From G963668345 sp965226215 (GTDB lineage: Bacteria; Acidobacteriota; Terriglobia; Bryobacterales; UBA6623): 64,000 nucleotides of DNA. The stretch is from NCBI GenBank assembly GCA_965226215.1, contig CBDDCH010000002.1, forward strand, positions 806,001 to 870,000. Direction: 5' to 3'. The number at the start of each line of letters is the position of its first letter. The stretch's first letter is position 1. The translations under genes and the position numbers were made by a program. Under the pieces are notes generated by a model, which was given only the letters and a program-made list of their open reading frames with translations, made no database searches and was not told the origin of the DNA. Below, in pieces: positions 52,185 to 61,531 of this stretch.

Positions 52185-52762
52185 GCTCGCCACAGCTTCG
52201 CGACGGGCCAAACGGAGCCGCAAACGCCGGTTTCAAGCTGAACATGCGTAAACGGAGCCGCGCCCGAAAGGGTGCGGTCGAGGCATCGTGAGCGCAACGG
52301 ATTCGTCGCATCACCGAGGTCATTCGCAACCTTGACCGCAGGCTTGCGCCCGCGGCTCGGTTTGATCCCGGTTGGGCCGAGAAGGCGCGGTTTGAGGCAG
52401 AGCGTGTGTGAACCGAGCCGCGAACGCTGGTTTACGCTGGAAAACAGCTCCGAATTCCGGCGGGCACCCTTTGAATTCCTCTCATCGAGGTTAGCGCCGA
52501 ACAGAAATCCTGACCACTTCTGGTGTGACGGTTTCCGAAGTGTCACAATTCAGGAGGCCCGCCCCTTGGTAGAAGAACGGGACGGTCGCCTTGGCGGACG
52601 GGCGCGTCTCAGAAATATCTTCAGCTATCTGATCTCGAAGCGGTGCCGGGTCAGGCTGCGCAAACGGCAGCTGATCTGAACGATGATCGTCGCGGCTCGG
52701 GGGGCGCCTTTGGGGAGGGATATCTCACGCACGCCCGCTGCACGCGTGGTGAGATGTACGGG
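52185..52762. other. Non-coding region with GAGCCGC repeats
   Basis: About 580 bases between the convergent thrS and actP. A family C element lies at 52255-52279 (GAGCCGCGCCCGAAAGGGTG then CGGTC). Related pieces occur at about 52211-52234 (AAACGGAGCCGCAAACGCCG) and 52411-52434 (AACCGAGCCGCGAACGCTGG). I see no gene here. Confidence 0.55.
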
Positions 52763-54367
52763 CTAACGCTCGACGGCCCTCTCCGCACCCAGCCCCGTGT
52801 TCGCGCGGACGCTGAGCTCGACATATTTCTCCTCCGCCGACGGCTCGTTGGAGAAAACCGACCCCAGATAAGCCGCCAAGAAGCCGAGCGGAATGCTCAC
52901 GATGCCCGGATTCTTGAGCGGGAACCACGTCGGCGCCTGAATCATCCGACGCGCGGCTTCAGCGACCTCCGGCCCGTCGACCCCCATGAAGCTCGGGCTC
53001 ACCAGGATCAGCCCGATCGAGGAAAACAGCCCAGCTGCCAGGCCCCACACCGCCCCGCGGGTCGTAAACTTGCGCCAGTAAGCCGAGAAGAGGATGACCG
53101 GTAAGTTCGCCGATGCCGCCACCGCGAACGCCAGCCCCACGAGGAATGCCACGTTCGCCGTCGGGCCCAACCCGATCGCGATCGTAATAGACACCGCGCC
53201 AACGACGAGCGCCGTCCAGCGCGCTACGCGCACCTCTTCGCCCGGCGAGCGCTCCTTGCCGTGGTGTAGCACGTTCGTGTAGAAGTCGTGCGCGAACGAA
53301 GTCGAGGCGCTGATCGTCAACCCGGCCACTACTGCCAGAATCGTTGCGAACGCTACGGCCGAGATGAACGCGAAAAAGACGTCGCCACCCAGCGCGTGAG
53401 CCAAAAGAGGCGCGCTCATGTTGATGCCACCGTTCTCCGAAATCGCATCGCGCCCGACGATCGTCGCCGCGCCGAAGCCCAAGAACGTCGTCATGATGTA
53501 GAACGCGCCGATCAGCAGCATCGCCCAGAAGATGCTTACTCGCGCGGTCTTGGCGTCCGGCACGGTGTAGAAGCGGATGAGGATGTGAGGCAGGCCGGCG
53601 GTGCCGAAGATCAACGCCATGCCCAACGAAATCAGGTCGAGCGCGCCGTAGGGCGGCTTGTAGTAGAGCCCGGGCGTCAAGAAGTTCTGTGTGACGGTTT
53701 GGCCGTCGACCCGGTAGCTGACACGGCTGGTGGCTTCGAAGAACGCTTCGAGGTCGAAGTCGAAGTGGCCGAGCACGAGCACGCTCAGCAGGAGCGTACC
53801 GCTCATCAGCAAGACGGCTTTGACGATTTGCACCCAGGTCGTCGCCAGCATGCCGCCGAAGACGACGTAGACGATCATCAGGACGCCAACGCCGGTCACC
53901 GCGCCGGTGAAGCTGATACCGGAATCGGCCAGCAGAAGGCTCACCAAGGCGCCCGCGCCCACCATTTGGGCGATCATGTAGAACGTTGAAACGGTCAGCG
54001 TGCTCAGCGAAGCCCAGGCCCTCACCGGGCGCGCTCGGAGCCGATAGGCGAGCACGTCGGCCATGGTGTACTTGCCGACGTTGCGCAGCGGCTCGGCGAC
54101 GACGAACAGCACGGTCAGGTAGGCGACCAAAAAGCCGACCGAGTACATGAAGCCGTCGTAGCCGTAGAAGCCGATCAGCCCGGCGATCCCCAAAAACGAC
54201 GCGGCGCTCATGTAGTCGCCCGATATCGCGAGCCCGTTCTGCCAGCCCGTGATGCGTCTCCCGGCGGCGAAGTAGGCGCTCTCGCCCGAGGACCTGCTGG
54301 CGGCCCAATAGGTGATTCCGAGGGTGGCGGCGATGAAGGCCAGAAACATCAACAGCGATAGCGACAT
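52763..54367 (-). CDS. actP: Cation/acetate symporter, ActP-like (SSS family)
   Basis: A 534-residue sodium:solute symporter with about 13 transmembrane segments. It begins MSLSLLMFLAFIAATLGITY and has the N-terminal signature SSGESAYFAAGRRITGWQNG (about residues 27-46). The internal GRDAISENGGINMSAPLLAH loop and FISAVAFATILAVVAGL segment are characteristic of the ActP group. It is preceded with a 1-base gap by a DUF485 gene, the usual partner of ActP. The substrate is most likely acetate or a similar short monocarboxylate. Confidence 0.9.
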   Translation of the reverse strand: MSLSLLMFLAFIAATLGITYWAASRSSGESAYFAAGRRITGWQNGLAISGDYMSAASFLGIAGLIGFYGYDGFMYSVGFLVAYLTVLFVVAEPLRNVGKYTMADVLAYRLRARPVRAWASLSTLTVSTFYMIAQMVGAGALVSLLLADSGISFTGAVTGVGVLMIVYVVFGGMLATTWVQIVKAVLLMSGTLLLSVLVLGHFDFDLEAFFEATSRVSYRVDGQTVTQNFLTPGLYYKPPYGALDLISLGMALIFGTAGLPHILIRFYTVPDAKTARVSIFWAMLLIGAFYIMTTFLGFGAATIVGRDAISENGGINMSAPLLAHALGGDVFFAFISAVAFATILAVVAGLTISASTSFAHDFYTNVLHHGKERSPGEEVRVARWTALVVGAVSITIAIGLGPTANVAFLVGLAFAVAASANLPVILFSAYWRKFTTRGAVWGLAAGLFSSIGLILVSPSFMGVDGPEVAEAARRMIQAPTWFPLKNPGIVSIPLGFLAAYLGSVFSNEPSAEEKYVELSVRANTGLGAERAVER

Positions 54368-54368
54368 C

Positions 54369-54833
54369 TCATTCGTCCCGTTGGCCGTCGGCTGCCTCGG
54401 TCGCGATTGTCCTTTCAGTCAGGATCTTTTCGGACATTTGGTCGAACCGCCTGGCGATGCGCAGGTAGAGATACGCCAGCGCCCAAGCCATCAAGAACTG
54501 CGAAAACGCGAACAGGTAGGCCCAGTTGACGACACCCCACACTTGGCGCTCCATCAACTCGGGCCAGTAGCCTACCAGCACCGGCAGCGCGAAGTAGAAA
54601 ATGACGAAGAACGCCGTCGCGGCTACGACGAAACGTGTTTTCTGAGCGATCATCCGCCGATAGTCAGGCGAGTTGTAGATGAGGTTCCACTGGTTGATGG
54701 TCAGAGTGCTAACAAGGATACACGGTTTCGGCGCACAACCTGAGGCCGGGCGGTCCCAGCTAATCCATCGATGGGCTCGGAGCCGCAACCGATAGTGGCG
54801 TCGCGCCGCACTGGTCAGCACGGTCCCGCTCAA
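54369..54833 (-). CDS. DUF485 membrane protein, ActP partner
   Basis: A small protein with two transmembrane helices (FVVAATAFFVIFYFALPVLV and the VVNWAYLFAFSQFLMAWALA stretch), between an N-terminal amphipathic part with SPDYRRMIAQKTRF and a C-terminal basic RIARRFDQMSEKIL. DUF485 genes nearly always precede actP. The frame runs to a TTG at 54833, giving 154 residues, longer than the usual 100-110. The likely true N-terminus is near TINQWNLIYNSPDYR, but no ATG, GTG or TTG lies there, so the start is unresolved. Its central part was copied to 15394-15553. Confidence 0.8.
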   Translation of the reverse strand: MSGTVLTSAARRHYRLRLRAHRWISWDRPASGCAPKPCILVSTLTINQWNLIYNSPDYRRMIAQKTRFVVAATAFFVIFYFALPVLVGYWPELMERQVWGVVNWAYLFAFSQFLMAWALAYLYLRIARRFDQMSEKILTERTIATEAADGQRDE

Positions 54834-55001
54834 CCTGAGAGCGCAGGGCGGTCACGGGGATGTCGATCGGACGCTTGCGCTCTAATCAATGGAAAGGCTC
54901 GTGCCGAAATGCAAGCCGAGCTAGAACAGACGGTTTCCGGTAAGGGCTAGTCGAGATTGCCTGCGACTTAGACTGCTCAAAGAGGGTAAGTGGGCTCGCC
55001 G

Positions 55002-55262
<261 letters not shown>

Positions 55263-55474
55263 AGTCTTTGATGTCCCCTTCTCAGAAGATCTGATCGGCC
55301 AGAACTATCGTTTCATAGCTTCCTGGCTGCCTTTGTCGCGCTAACGGTCAGGCCGCCAGCGCTATCGTGTGCGCCGAGCCCCAGCTCCCAGTCGGCGTTA
55401 ATCTGTACTGATCGGTAAAGATTCTACCGTTTGCAGAATACCAACGCGAGCTTACGTTTGTCAAGGCCGGGTAG

Positions 55475-55708
55475 TGCGCCATAAGCGACCTGAAATCAGA
55501 CATCGGTAATCTCAAAGCCGCGGTAGCTCTGTCCGGTGAGTGTTGTCGTGATTATTCTCAAGGTCTCGATTCCCTCCGTGACCGAGTCAGCTCAGTCGAA
55601 TCGCGGCTGAGTGAGCAATTGAGACTGACGGTCAACCTGCATATTGAGAGCCAGCGAGAGTTGAGAAACCGGATCGAAGATATCATCGACAGGATTGCGA
55701 GGAGGTAG
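55475..55708 (+). pseudogene. Coiled-coil ORF fragment without a normal start codon
   Basis: Between an in-frame TAG at 55472-55474 and a TAG at 55706-55708 the frame reads CAISDLKSDIGNLKAAVALS, ... GLDSLRDRVSSVESRLSEQL, RLTVNLHIESQRELRNRIED and IIDRIARR. Heptad spacing of Leu/Val/Ile and many charged residues suggest a coiled coil. No ATG, GTG or TTG is present, so it is either the tail of a lost gene or starts at a rare codon. Family unknown. Confidence 0.4.
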
Positions 55709-55779
55709 AGGTTGGAAGGTTTTGGGCCCGTTTTGGGACCGGGAGAAAACGACTAGGTGGCGTAAGTGATTGAAAAATG

Positions 55780-55855
55780 TGGTGGACCTGGAGGGATTCG
55801 AACCCTCGACCTCTTCCATGCCATGGAAGCGCGCTCCCAACTGCGCCACAGGCCC
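55780..55855 (-). tRNA. tRNA-Ala (anticodon GGC)
   Basis: A 76-base cloverleaf including an encoded CCA. Acceptor stem GGGCCTG pairs with CAGGTCC, with a G3-U70 pair, the identity element of alanine tRNA. Anticodon stem CTTCC/GGAAG surrounds loop ATGGCAT, giving anticodon GGC. The T arm GAGGG-TTCGAAT-CCCTC is complete. The D arm starts GCGCAGTTGGGAGCGC. This is the only tRNA gene I see in the window. Confidence 0.96.
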
Positions 55856-56353
55856 GTTCGGAACGTTTAACTTTCTTAGAATACCACGGCCTTGTTGCGC
55901 CAACTCGAAGGTCGGTTGGGCCGTTATGCGCACTGGAACGAGAACTTTGTTCTCGTTAGGTGGGTGTTGGGGCGGACGCGGATTCATCCCTGCCGAGCGG
56001 CGTCATCTGTGGCCTGCTCGGTTACCGTCGGGGCTCGGTTCGCTCGTCGCAAGGCTGTGCGATAGCAAGGAACTGAGCCTGGAACGCTAGTGACAGGCCA
56101 AATACTTGTAGCGACTATTTCGCCCTGACCGCTCCGTCGAAAACCCACCGGTTTTCATCCCTTTGGGTGGGCCGTTAGGCCCATGACCGCTTACTAGCGT
56201 TCGCGGCTCCGATTTGCGCATCGCGAGGATTTGCCAATACTACAAGGACCGCGTGCTTGAGTCCGAGACGCCGAAGCGGCCCGGCACCGGTCCTTCGGTG
56301 TATCTCATCACGTTCGCCTGCTACGGCGCACGGGGATCTCTCCGACTACGAAA
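55856..56353. other. Gene-poor region downstream of tRNA-Ala
   Basis: About 500 bases with no complete gene. It includes hairpin-like stretches at about 56138-56180 (AAACCCACCGGTTTT and TGGGCCGTTAGGCCCA) and a GAGCCGC-type piece at about 56197-56211, before the RAYT remnant at 56295. Confidence 0.45.
56295..56333 (+). pseudogene. Remnant of a REP-associated transposase (N-terminal motif)
   Basis: Thirteen codons read SVYLITFACYGAR, the N-terminal strand of a RAYT (Y1 transposase) group, then similarity stops at GSLRLRNHC. The frame is open upstream to 56214. The piece is very short, so this call rests on motif recognition only. It complements the C-terminal remnant at 43568-43696. Confidence 0.35.
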
Positions 56354-58222
56354 TCATTGCATCCTGCTCGCGACCAGTTCGGCGATGTCTACCACCCGGA
56401 TGTCTTCGCGCTGGGCGTGTTGAGCCGCGTCATTCAGCATAATCGGACAATAGGGACAAGCCACGGCTACGGTCCGAGCCCCGGTCTCAATGATTTCGTC
56501 AAACCGCTTGTGGTTAACGCGGCCGCCGGGTAGCTCGGCTTTGTCGTCGGCAATGAATAGCTGGGCGCCACCCGCCCCGCAACAAAAGGTGCGCTCGCGG
56601 TTGCGCCGCATCTCGACCACCTCGCCGCCACAGGCTTCGATAACAGCACGCGGCTCACGAGTAATTCCCCTTCCCCGAGCCAAGTAACACGGGTCGTGGT
56701 AGGTAACGGTCTCACGCTCACCCTGGACGCCTAAATCAGGCATCAGCTCCGCAATCAGCTCGCTGTGGTGCAGAACGCGAATACCCAGCTCCTGATACGA
56801 GGAATTCTGACGGTAATCGACGTCCAACATGCAGCTGCAGTGAGGGCAGCAAGTTACTATGTTCTTCACTTTTTTGCCACGGAAGACATCGATGACCTTC
56901 TCGGAAAGCTCCATGTAAAGGTATTCGTTGCCTGCCCGGCGGGCAGGCTCGCCGCAGCAAGTTTCGCGGTCGAGCACCCCCCAGGAAAGCTCGGACGCTT
57001 CGAGAATTTTCTTCATGGCCCGCGCGACGTCCTGCCCGTGCGAGTCATAGGAATTACCGCAGCCGAGCCAAAACAGCCATTGCTGACTTCCGTCAAAGAT
57101 GGGAAACTTCTCCCCCTCAACCAACTTGGCGCGGACATCGTGGCCCATTCGCCAGGGATTGTGGGGCGTCCGCTCCATGGCGGTGAACAAATCCGACAGC
57201 TTGTCGTTGTGGGTGCGGCCCTCGCTGACCAGCCCTCGCCGCAAGTCGAGAATCTTCGCGCCCACGTGCTCAATGCCGACGGGGCAAGCTTGCTCACACG
57301 CGCCGCAGGAAAGGCACTGGAACAGGTCCTCCTCCGGAACCCAGCTCTGACCGGCGCTGACCTCCGCGGCAGTGCCGGCTATCACGTCTCCGCCCGCCAG
57401 CAACCCGCGCTGCATCTGCAAGATTACTTCCTTGGGGTTGAGTGATCCGCCGATGGTGTTCGCGGGGCAGACGTCCGTGCAGCGGCCGCACTCTACGCAA
57501 GTATTTACGTCAAGGATGTCTTTGGCGGAGAGATCGCCGAAACGCAACATCCCAAGGTCGTTGTCGTCTTCGTCTCGCAACGCTCGAACGCCGCTCGTCG
57601 TCTCCGCGCGAAAGAAAATCGCGATCGGTGCCAACACGAGATGAAGGTGTTTCGAGCGCGGAATGACAAACAACATCGCGAGGAAAGACAGCGAGTGGAG
57701 CCACCAGTTGATCCGCCAAACTGTGTTCCCCACCTCGACACCGCGCCAACCAACCAGATAGGTAACCGTTAACGACACAATCAAGACCGCAACGAGGCCG
57801 GATGAGACGGATACTCCCCCCAACGAGCCGGGACGAAGCACGAACCTCCGGAATGCGAGCCCAACGATACCCGCCAGGACGGCGATCGCCCACACGGCGG
57901 CAAACGCCCCGTACCAGCTCTTGTCCGCTTGAGCGCGCTCCAGCCCCAGGAATCCTAACCGCAGATGCTCGATGCTGGCCCACGCAAAGGCAAAAAAGCC
58001 CCACATCACTAGGGCGTGCAGGAAGCCCGCGACCGGGCGCTCGCGGATAACGCGCGTTTGCAGCACGACCTCGGCAAACGCCCGCCACAGCCGGTGGCCC
58101 GGGCGATCGAGGGACAAGCCGGGCCGGGCAGTCCGCATCGGCCCGAGGCGCTTCCACAAAATCCGAAAAAAATACCCGACACTCAGGACTAAGACCAGTA
58201 GAAAAGCGAGACGAAAGATCAT
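56354..58222 (-). CDS. Membrane Fe-S oxidoreductase (EtfAB:quinone reductase type)
   Basis: A 622-residue fusion. Residues 1-220 form a NarI-like cytochrome b-type membrane domain with about five helices and several His residues (FLHALVMWGFFAFAWASIEH, WWLHSLSFLAMLF). Two [4Fe-4S] motifs follow: CVECGRCTDVCPAN and CLSCGACEQACPVG. Two CCG domains end the protein (CCGEPARRAG then CCPHCSCM; CCGAGGAQLF then CPYCPIML), as in heterodisulfide reductase subunits. Genes of this type next to etfAB encode the membrane-bound flavoprotein:menaquinone oxidoreductase (EMO-type) that moves electrons from acyl-CoA oxidation to the quinone pool. The etf genes lie 207 bases upstream on the same strand, which supports that role. 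Confidence 0.88.
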   Translation of the reverse strand: MIFRLAFLLVLVLSVGYFFRILWKRLGPMRTARPGLSLDRPGHRLWRAFAEVVLQTRVIRERPVAGFLHALVMWGFFAFAWASIEHLRLGFLGLERAQADKSWYGAFAAVWAIAVLAGIVGLAFRRFVLRPGSLGGVSVSSGLVAVLIVSLTVTYLVGWRGVEVGNTVWRINWWLHSLSFLAMLFVIPRSKHLHLVLAPIAIFFRAETTSGVRALRDEDDNDLGMLRFGDLSAKDILDVNTCVECGRCTDVCPANTIGGSLNPKEVILQMQRGLLAGGDVIAGTAAEVSAGQSWVPEEDLFQCLSCGACEQACPVGIEHVGAKILDLRRGLVSEGRTHNDKLSDLFTAMERTPHNPWRMGHDVRAKLVEGEKFPIFDGSQQWLFWLGCGNSYDSHGQDVARAMKKILEASELSWGVLDRETCCGEPARRAGNEYLYMELSEKVIDVFRGKKVKNIVTCCPHCSCMLDVDYRQNSSYQELGIRVLHHSELIAELMPDLGVQGERETVTYHDPCYLARGRGITREPRAVIEACGGEVVEMRRNRERTFCCGAGGAQLFIADDKAELPGGRVNHKRFDEIIETGARTVAVACPYCPIMLNDAAQHAQREDIRVVDIAELVASRMQ

Positions 58223-58429
58223 TGTAGGCAGGTAGAACTTAAACGCCTGAGGGGATGATAGCGTAAACGCAACGAACTATTAGCGAGCCTATCGTGTGCT
58301 TCGACGATTGGCTAGTCAAAAAGGCGGCTAGCTCCGATACTCGCGGGAGTTCTGGCAGGGAGGCCGGCCAACGACCCAGTATCCGTGGTCCACAACCAGG
58401 AAGGTCGGACGGTCGCAGCTTGCCTTCGG

Positions 58430-59416
58430 CTACGATTCCTTGGCCGCTCGAACAGCTTTCGTCAGCGCCGGTACAACTTCGAAAAGATCTCCCACGATCC
58501 CGTAGTCGGCTAGCTCAAAGATAGGGGCCCCCGAGTCTCGATTGACGGCGACGATCGTCTTCGAACCCTTCATGCCTACCATATGCTGAATGGCGCCCGA
58601 GATACCGAGCGCAACGTAGAGTTTGGGTGAAACGGTTTGGCCGGAGCTCCCAATCTGGCGCTCCAGGGGTAGCCAGCCGTTGTCGCAGATGGGTCGGGAG
58701 GCGGCGATCTCTCCGCCGAGGGCCTCGGCCAGCTCTTCCGCGAGAGGGATATTTTCGGCGTCCTTGATGCCTCGCCCTACCGAAACGATAATCTCGGCGG
58801 AAGAGAGGTCGACTTCGCCTTTCGATTCGCGAAAAGGTTCCCCAGGACGGGTGCGTATGTCATTAGCACTTAGTGTGACCTCCACCTGGGTCACGGCGGC
58901 CGGAGTTTCCGTCTTCTGGAGCTGGTCCGCGCGAAAAGCTCCTGACTGCAGAGACGCAAAGAAAGGAGGTTCGCCGCTCAAGGTTACATCCGCGTTCAGC
59001 TTGCCTTGAAAAAGCTGCCGCACGAAGACCAGCTCCCCGTCTTGGTACTTCGCTCCAACCGCGTCGTTGAGGAATGCACGTCCAAGGGATGCCGCGAGCT
59101 TCGGTCCGAAGTCGCGAACCCGGTACGTATGGGGAAATAGAACAACGCTCGGCTTGACCTGATCGAGCAGTTGGCGGAGCGCAAAGACATAGCCGTCGGG
59201 CGAGTACTGCCCGAGCAACTCGTGCTCGACGGCGAAAACTTCATCGACCAGGCACCCGGCCAACTCCTGGGCAAGCGGCCCAATACCCGCACCTAGGACC
59301 GCTGCGTCAACACCGCCGCCGAGGGATGCCGCAATCCGCCGGCCGCCGGCTAGAGCCTCCCAAGACATCTTGTGCCACTTGCCGCCCTGTTGCTCGGTGA
59401 CGACCAGAACGCTCAT
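58430..59416 (-). CDS. etfA: Electron transfer flavoprotein alpha subunit
   Basis: A 328-residue FAD-binding subunit. The N-terminal domain starts MSVLVVTEQQGGKWHKMSWE. The C-terminal FAD domain contains VSVGRGIKDAENI, QIGSSGQTVSPKLYVALGIS and GAIQHMVGMKGSKTIVAVNR, the usual FAD motif. It ends ADYGIVGDLFEVVPALTKAV. Its ATG overlaps the etfB stop by 4 bases. With EtfB it forms the soluble heterodimer that accepts electrons from acyl-CoA dehydrogenases. Confidence 0.95.
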   Translation of the reverse strand: MSVLVVTEQQGGKWHKMSWEALAGGRRIAASLGGGVDAAVLGAGIGPLAQELAGCLVDEVFAVEHELLGQYSPDGYVFALRQLLDQVKPSVVLFPHTYRVRDFGPKLAASLGRAFLNDAVGAKYQDGELVFVRQLFQGKLNADVTLSGEPPFFASLQSGAFRADQLQKTETPAAVTQVEVTLSANDIRTRPGEPFRESKGEVDLSSAEIIVSVGRGIKDAENIPLAEELAEALGGEIAASRPICDNGWLPLERQIGSSGQTVSPKLYVALGISGAIQHMVGMKGSKTIVAVNRDSGAPIFELADYGIVGDLFEVVPALTKAVRAAKES

Positions 59417-60186
59417 AGGACGCGCGCCTCGAACCTCAGCTTCTCGACGAGCTGTGCCGCCACGTCGTCAGCCGCGCCCTCTAAAAACTGCGTTTGCTTC
59501 TCCTTTCGAGGCGTATAAAGCCGGCGGATGACTTGACTCGGAGACAACGCAATGCCCAACTCGCTCGGTGTGTAACGCTGCAGGGGCTTAGTTTTCGCTT
59601 TCTTGATTCCCATCAAGGTGGCGTAACGGGGCTTGTTGATGCCGGACTGAATCGTCAAAAGTGACGGCAGCGGAAGCTCGACGTCTTGGAACCATCCCGC
59701 TTCAAGTTCTCGCTTGACTCGGACGTGATCCTGTTCCACGCTGACCTCCACAATGATGGTCGCGTGCGGCAGGCCGAGCAACTCAGCTAAGACCACGCCG
59801 GTTTGCCCGAAACCCATATCGTCGGATTGCAAGCCGGTGAGGACCAGGTCGCAGCGCTCTTCTCGTTTCAGAGCGGCCGCCAGCGCTTGCGCCGTGGTGT
59901 AAGCATCCGCTCGAGAAAACTGATCATCTTCGATCAGGAGACCGCGATCGGCCCCTTTCGCGAACGCCTCGCGGATCGTCGAGGCGGTTCGTGCCGGCCC
60001 AGCCGAGACGGCCACCACTTCTCCGCCGTGCGTTTCTCTGATCCGCAGTGCCTCCTCGAGCGCGAAAGAGTCGGGCTCGTTCATCTCGTAGCCGAGGTCA
60101 GACTCTCGGATCCAGTGGCCGCTTTCCTGCACTCGGATCGTCGAATCCCCAGCTGCTACTTGCTTGAGGCAAACGAAGGTTTTCAT
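59413..60186 (-). CDS. etfB: Electron transfer flavoprotein beta subunit
   Basis: A 257-residue subunit. Starts MKTFVCLKQVAAGDSTIRVQ. It has the family sequence NEPDSFALEEALRIRETHGG and the AMP-binding region LVLTGLQSDDMGFGQTGVVL. The C-terminal LPSLLTIQSGINKPRYATLMGI is typical. It precedes etfA with a 4-base overlap. Members of this size can be standard or bifurcating; without structure analysis I do not assign bifurcation. Confidence 0.94.
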   Translation of the reverse strand: MKTFVCLKQVAAGDSTIRVQESGHWIRESDLGYEMNEPDSFALEEALRIRETHGGEVVAVSAGPARTASTIREAFAKGADRGLLIEDDQFSRADAYTTAQALAAALKREERCDLVLTGLQSDDMGFGQTGVVLAELLGLPHATIIVEVSVEQDHVRVKRELEAGWFQDVELPLPSLLTIQSGINKPRYATLMGIKKAKTKPLQRYTPSELGIALSPSQVIRRLYTPRKEKQTQFLEGAADDVAAQLVEKLRFEARVL

Positions 60187-60268
60187 CGTGACCCAACGCC
60201 TTCAGTAGGATCCGCCGGCCCCTTTTTGACCTCGAACGAACCGGTAGCCCGGTACTCGCTGCTGCCAC

Positions 60269-61245
60269 TCACGAGCAGTCGGTGTAACGCTTGAAAACGA
60301 GGGCGCCGTTGGTGCCGCCGAAACCGAAGGAGTTCGTCAGCGCGTACTCCATTCCCATGGGCCGTGACTGATTGGGGGCAAAGTCGAGGTCGCACTCGGG
60401 ATCCGGCTTGAAGTAGTTGATCGTCGGCGGGGCCACCTGATCGCGCAGCGCCAAGACGGCTATACCCGCCTCGAGCCCCCCCGCGCCACCGAGCAAATGC
60501 CCCGTCATTGACTTGGTTGAGCTGACAGCCAGCTTGCAGGCATGCTCGCCAAACGTTTTCTTGATGCCTTCGGACTCAATCCGATCGCCGACCGGCGTCG
60601 ATGTTCCGTGGGCGTTGATATAACTAGTCGCCTCCTTGGAAATGCCGGCATCGTGAACGGCATTCAACATCACGCGACATGTGCCGTTGCCATCCTCGGG
60701 CGGAGATGTAATGTGGTGCGCGTCCCCGCTCATACCATATCCGGCCAGCTCAGCGAAGATCGGCGCCCCGCGGCGCACGGCGCAGTCCAGACTCTCCAGA
60801 ATCAGAATGCCGGCATCCCTCACCCACCACAAAGCTGTCCCGGTCGACGTCCCAGGGGCGGCAAGCGTGCTCGAGTTCATCATTCCGGGTCGAGAGAGCC
60901 TTCATGGACGCGAACCCGCCGATGCCGCTGCCGACGTAGACGCCCACATGTTCGGCGATGTCAGGGGTTATGGAAAGACCCGAAGCTCGAAGCGCGAACT
61001 CTGAAGCCGGCGATGGCGAAAAAGATGAATCGCCCCATCTTCTTGAGGTCTTTCTTGTCCACATAATTAAGCGGATCAAAACCTTTAACTTCGCCAGCCA
61101 TTCGACAAGCGAAGCCCTCGGAATCGAACAGTGTGATGGGGCCGATGCCGTTGCGGCCTTCGCAAAGAGCCTGCCACGTCTCTTCCGTCCCCTCCCCAAC
61201 CGGAGACACAAGACCAACTCCCGTAACGACGACCCTCCGCGACAA
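60269..61245 (-). pseudogene. fabF: 3-oxoacyl-ACP synthase II (FabF), frameshifted and missing the active-site region
   Basis: Start TTG at 61245 with AGGAGG upstream gives SRRVVVTGVGLVSPVGEGTE. The first frame is lost near 61008-61011, where an extra base shifts it; the next frame continues with ASEFALRASGLSITPDIAEH to GSGIGGFASMKALSTRND. A second extra base at about 60813-60816 shifts to the final frame AGILILESLDCAVRRG through to GGTNGALVFK. Between GSGIGG and ASMKALSTRND roughly 100 codons found in all FabF proteins are absent, including the catalytic Cys and its flanks. The junction lies at GGF, which occurs at both sides in normal FabF. The two catalytic His regions (INAHGTSTPVGD and STKSMTGHLLGG) remain. 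Not functional as read. Confidence 0.85.
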
Positions 61246-61282
61246 TCCGGCTCCCTCCTAATCGCACCGACACAAGGGGCAC

Positions 61283-61531
61283 TCACTTCTTCTTCTTCTT
61301 CTTAACGCGGGTCTCCAGGTATTTGACGGCGTCATCCACAGTCCTGATTTTTTCGGCCTGCTCGTCTGGAATGTCGATATTGAAGCCTTCTTCGAAAGCC
61401 ATGATCAGCTCCACGATGTCGAGTGAATCGGCATTCAGCGTTTCGACGAACGAAGCGTCTCGCGTCACTTCGGACTCTTCGACGCTTAGCTGTTCACAAA
61501 TAATTTCCTTCACCTGCTGCTCGACGTCCAT
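61283..61531 (-). CDS. acpP: Acyl carrier protein
   Basis: An 82-residue carrier protein of fatty acid synthesis. Start ATG at 61531, preceded by AGGAGG. The phosphopantetheine Ser is in NADSLDIVELIMAFEEGFN (Ser36, the DSL motif). The C-terminal tail is a run of lysines (VKKKKKK), unusual for an acidic carrier but short. It is followed 37 bases later by fabF, the standard acpP-fabF order, though that fabF is broken. Confidence 0.95.
   Translation of the reverse strand: MDVEQQVKEIICEQLSVEESEVTRDASFVETLNADSLDIVELIMAFEEGFNIDIPDEQAEKIRTVDDAVKYLETRVKKKKKK

Noticed and set aside
52959..54308. A 449-codon minus-strand open frame
   Set aside because: It overlaps actP in another frame. The translation is almost half Arg and Gly; actP itself has clear transmembrane and family motifs.
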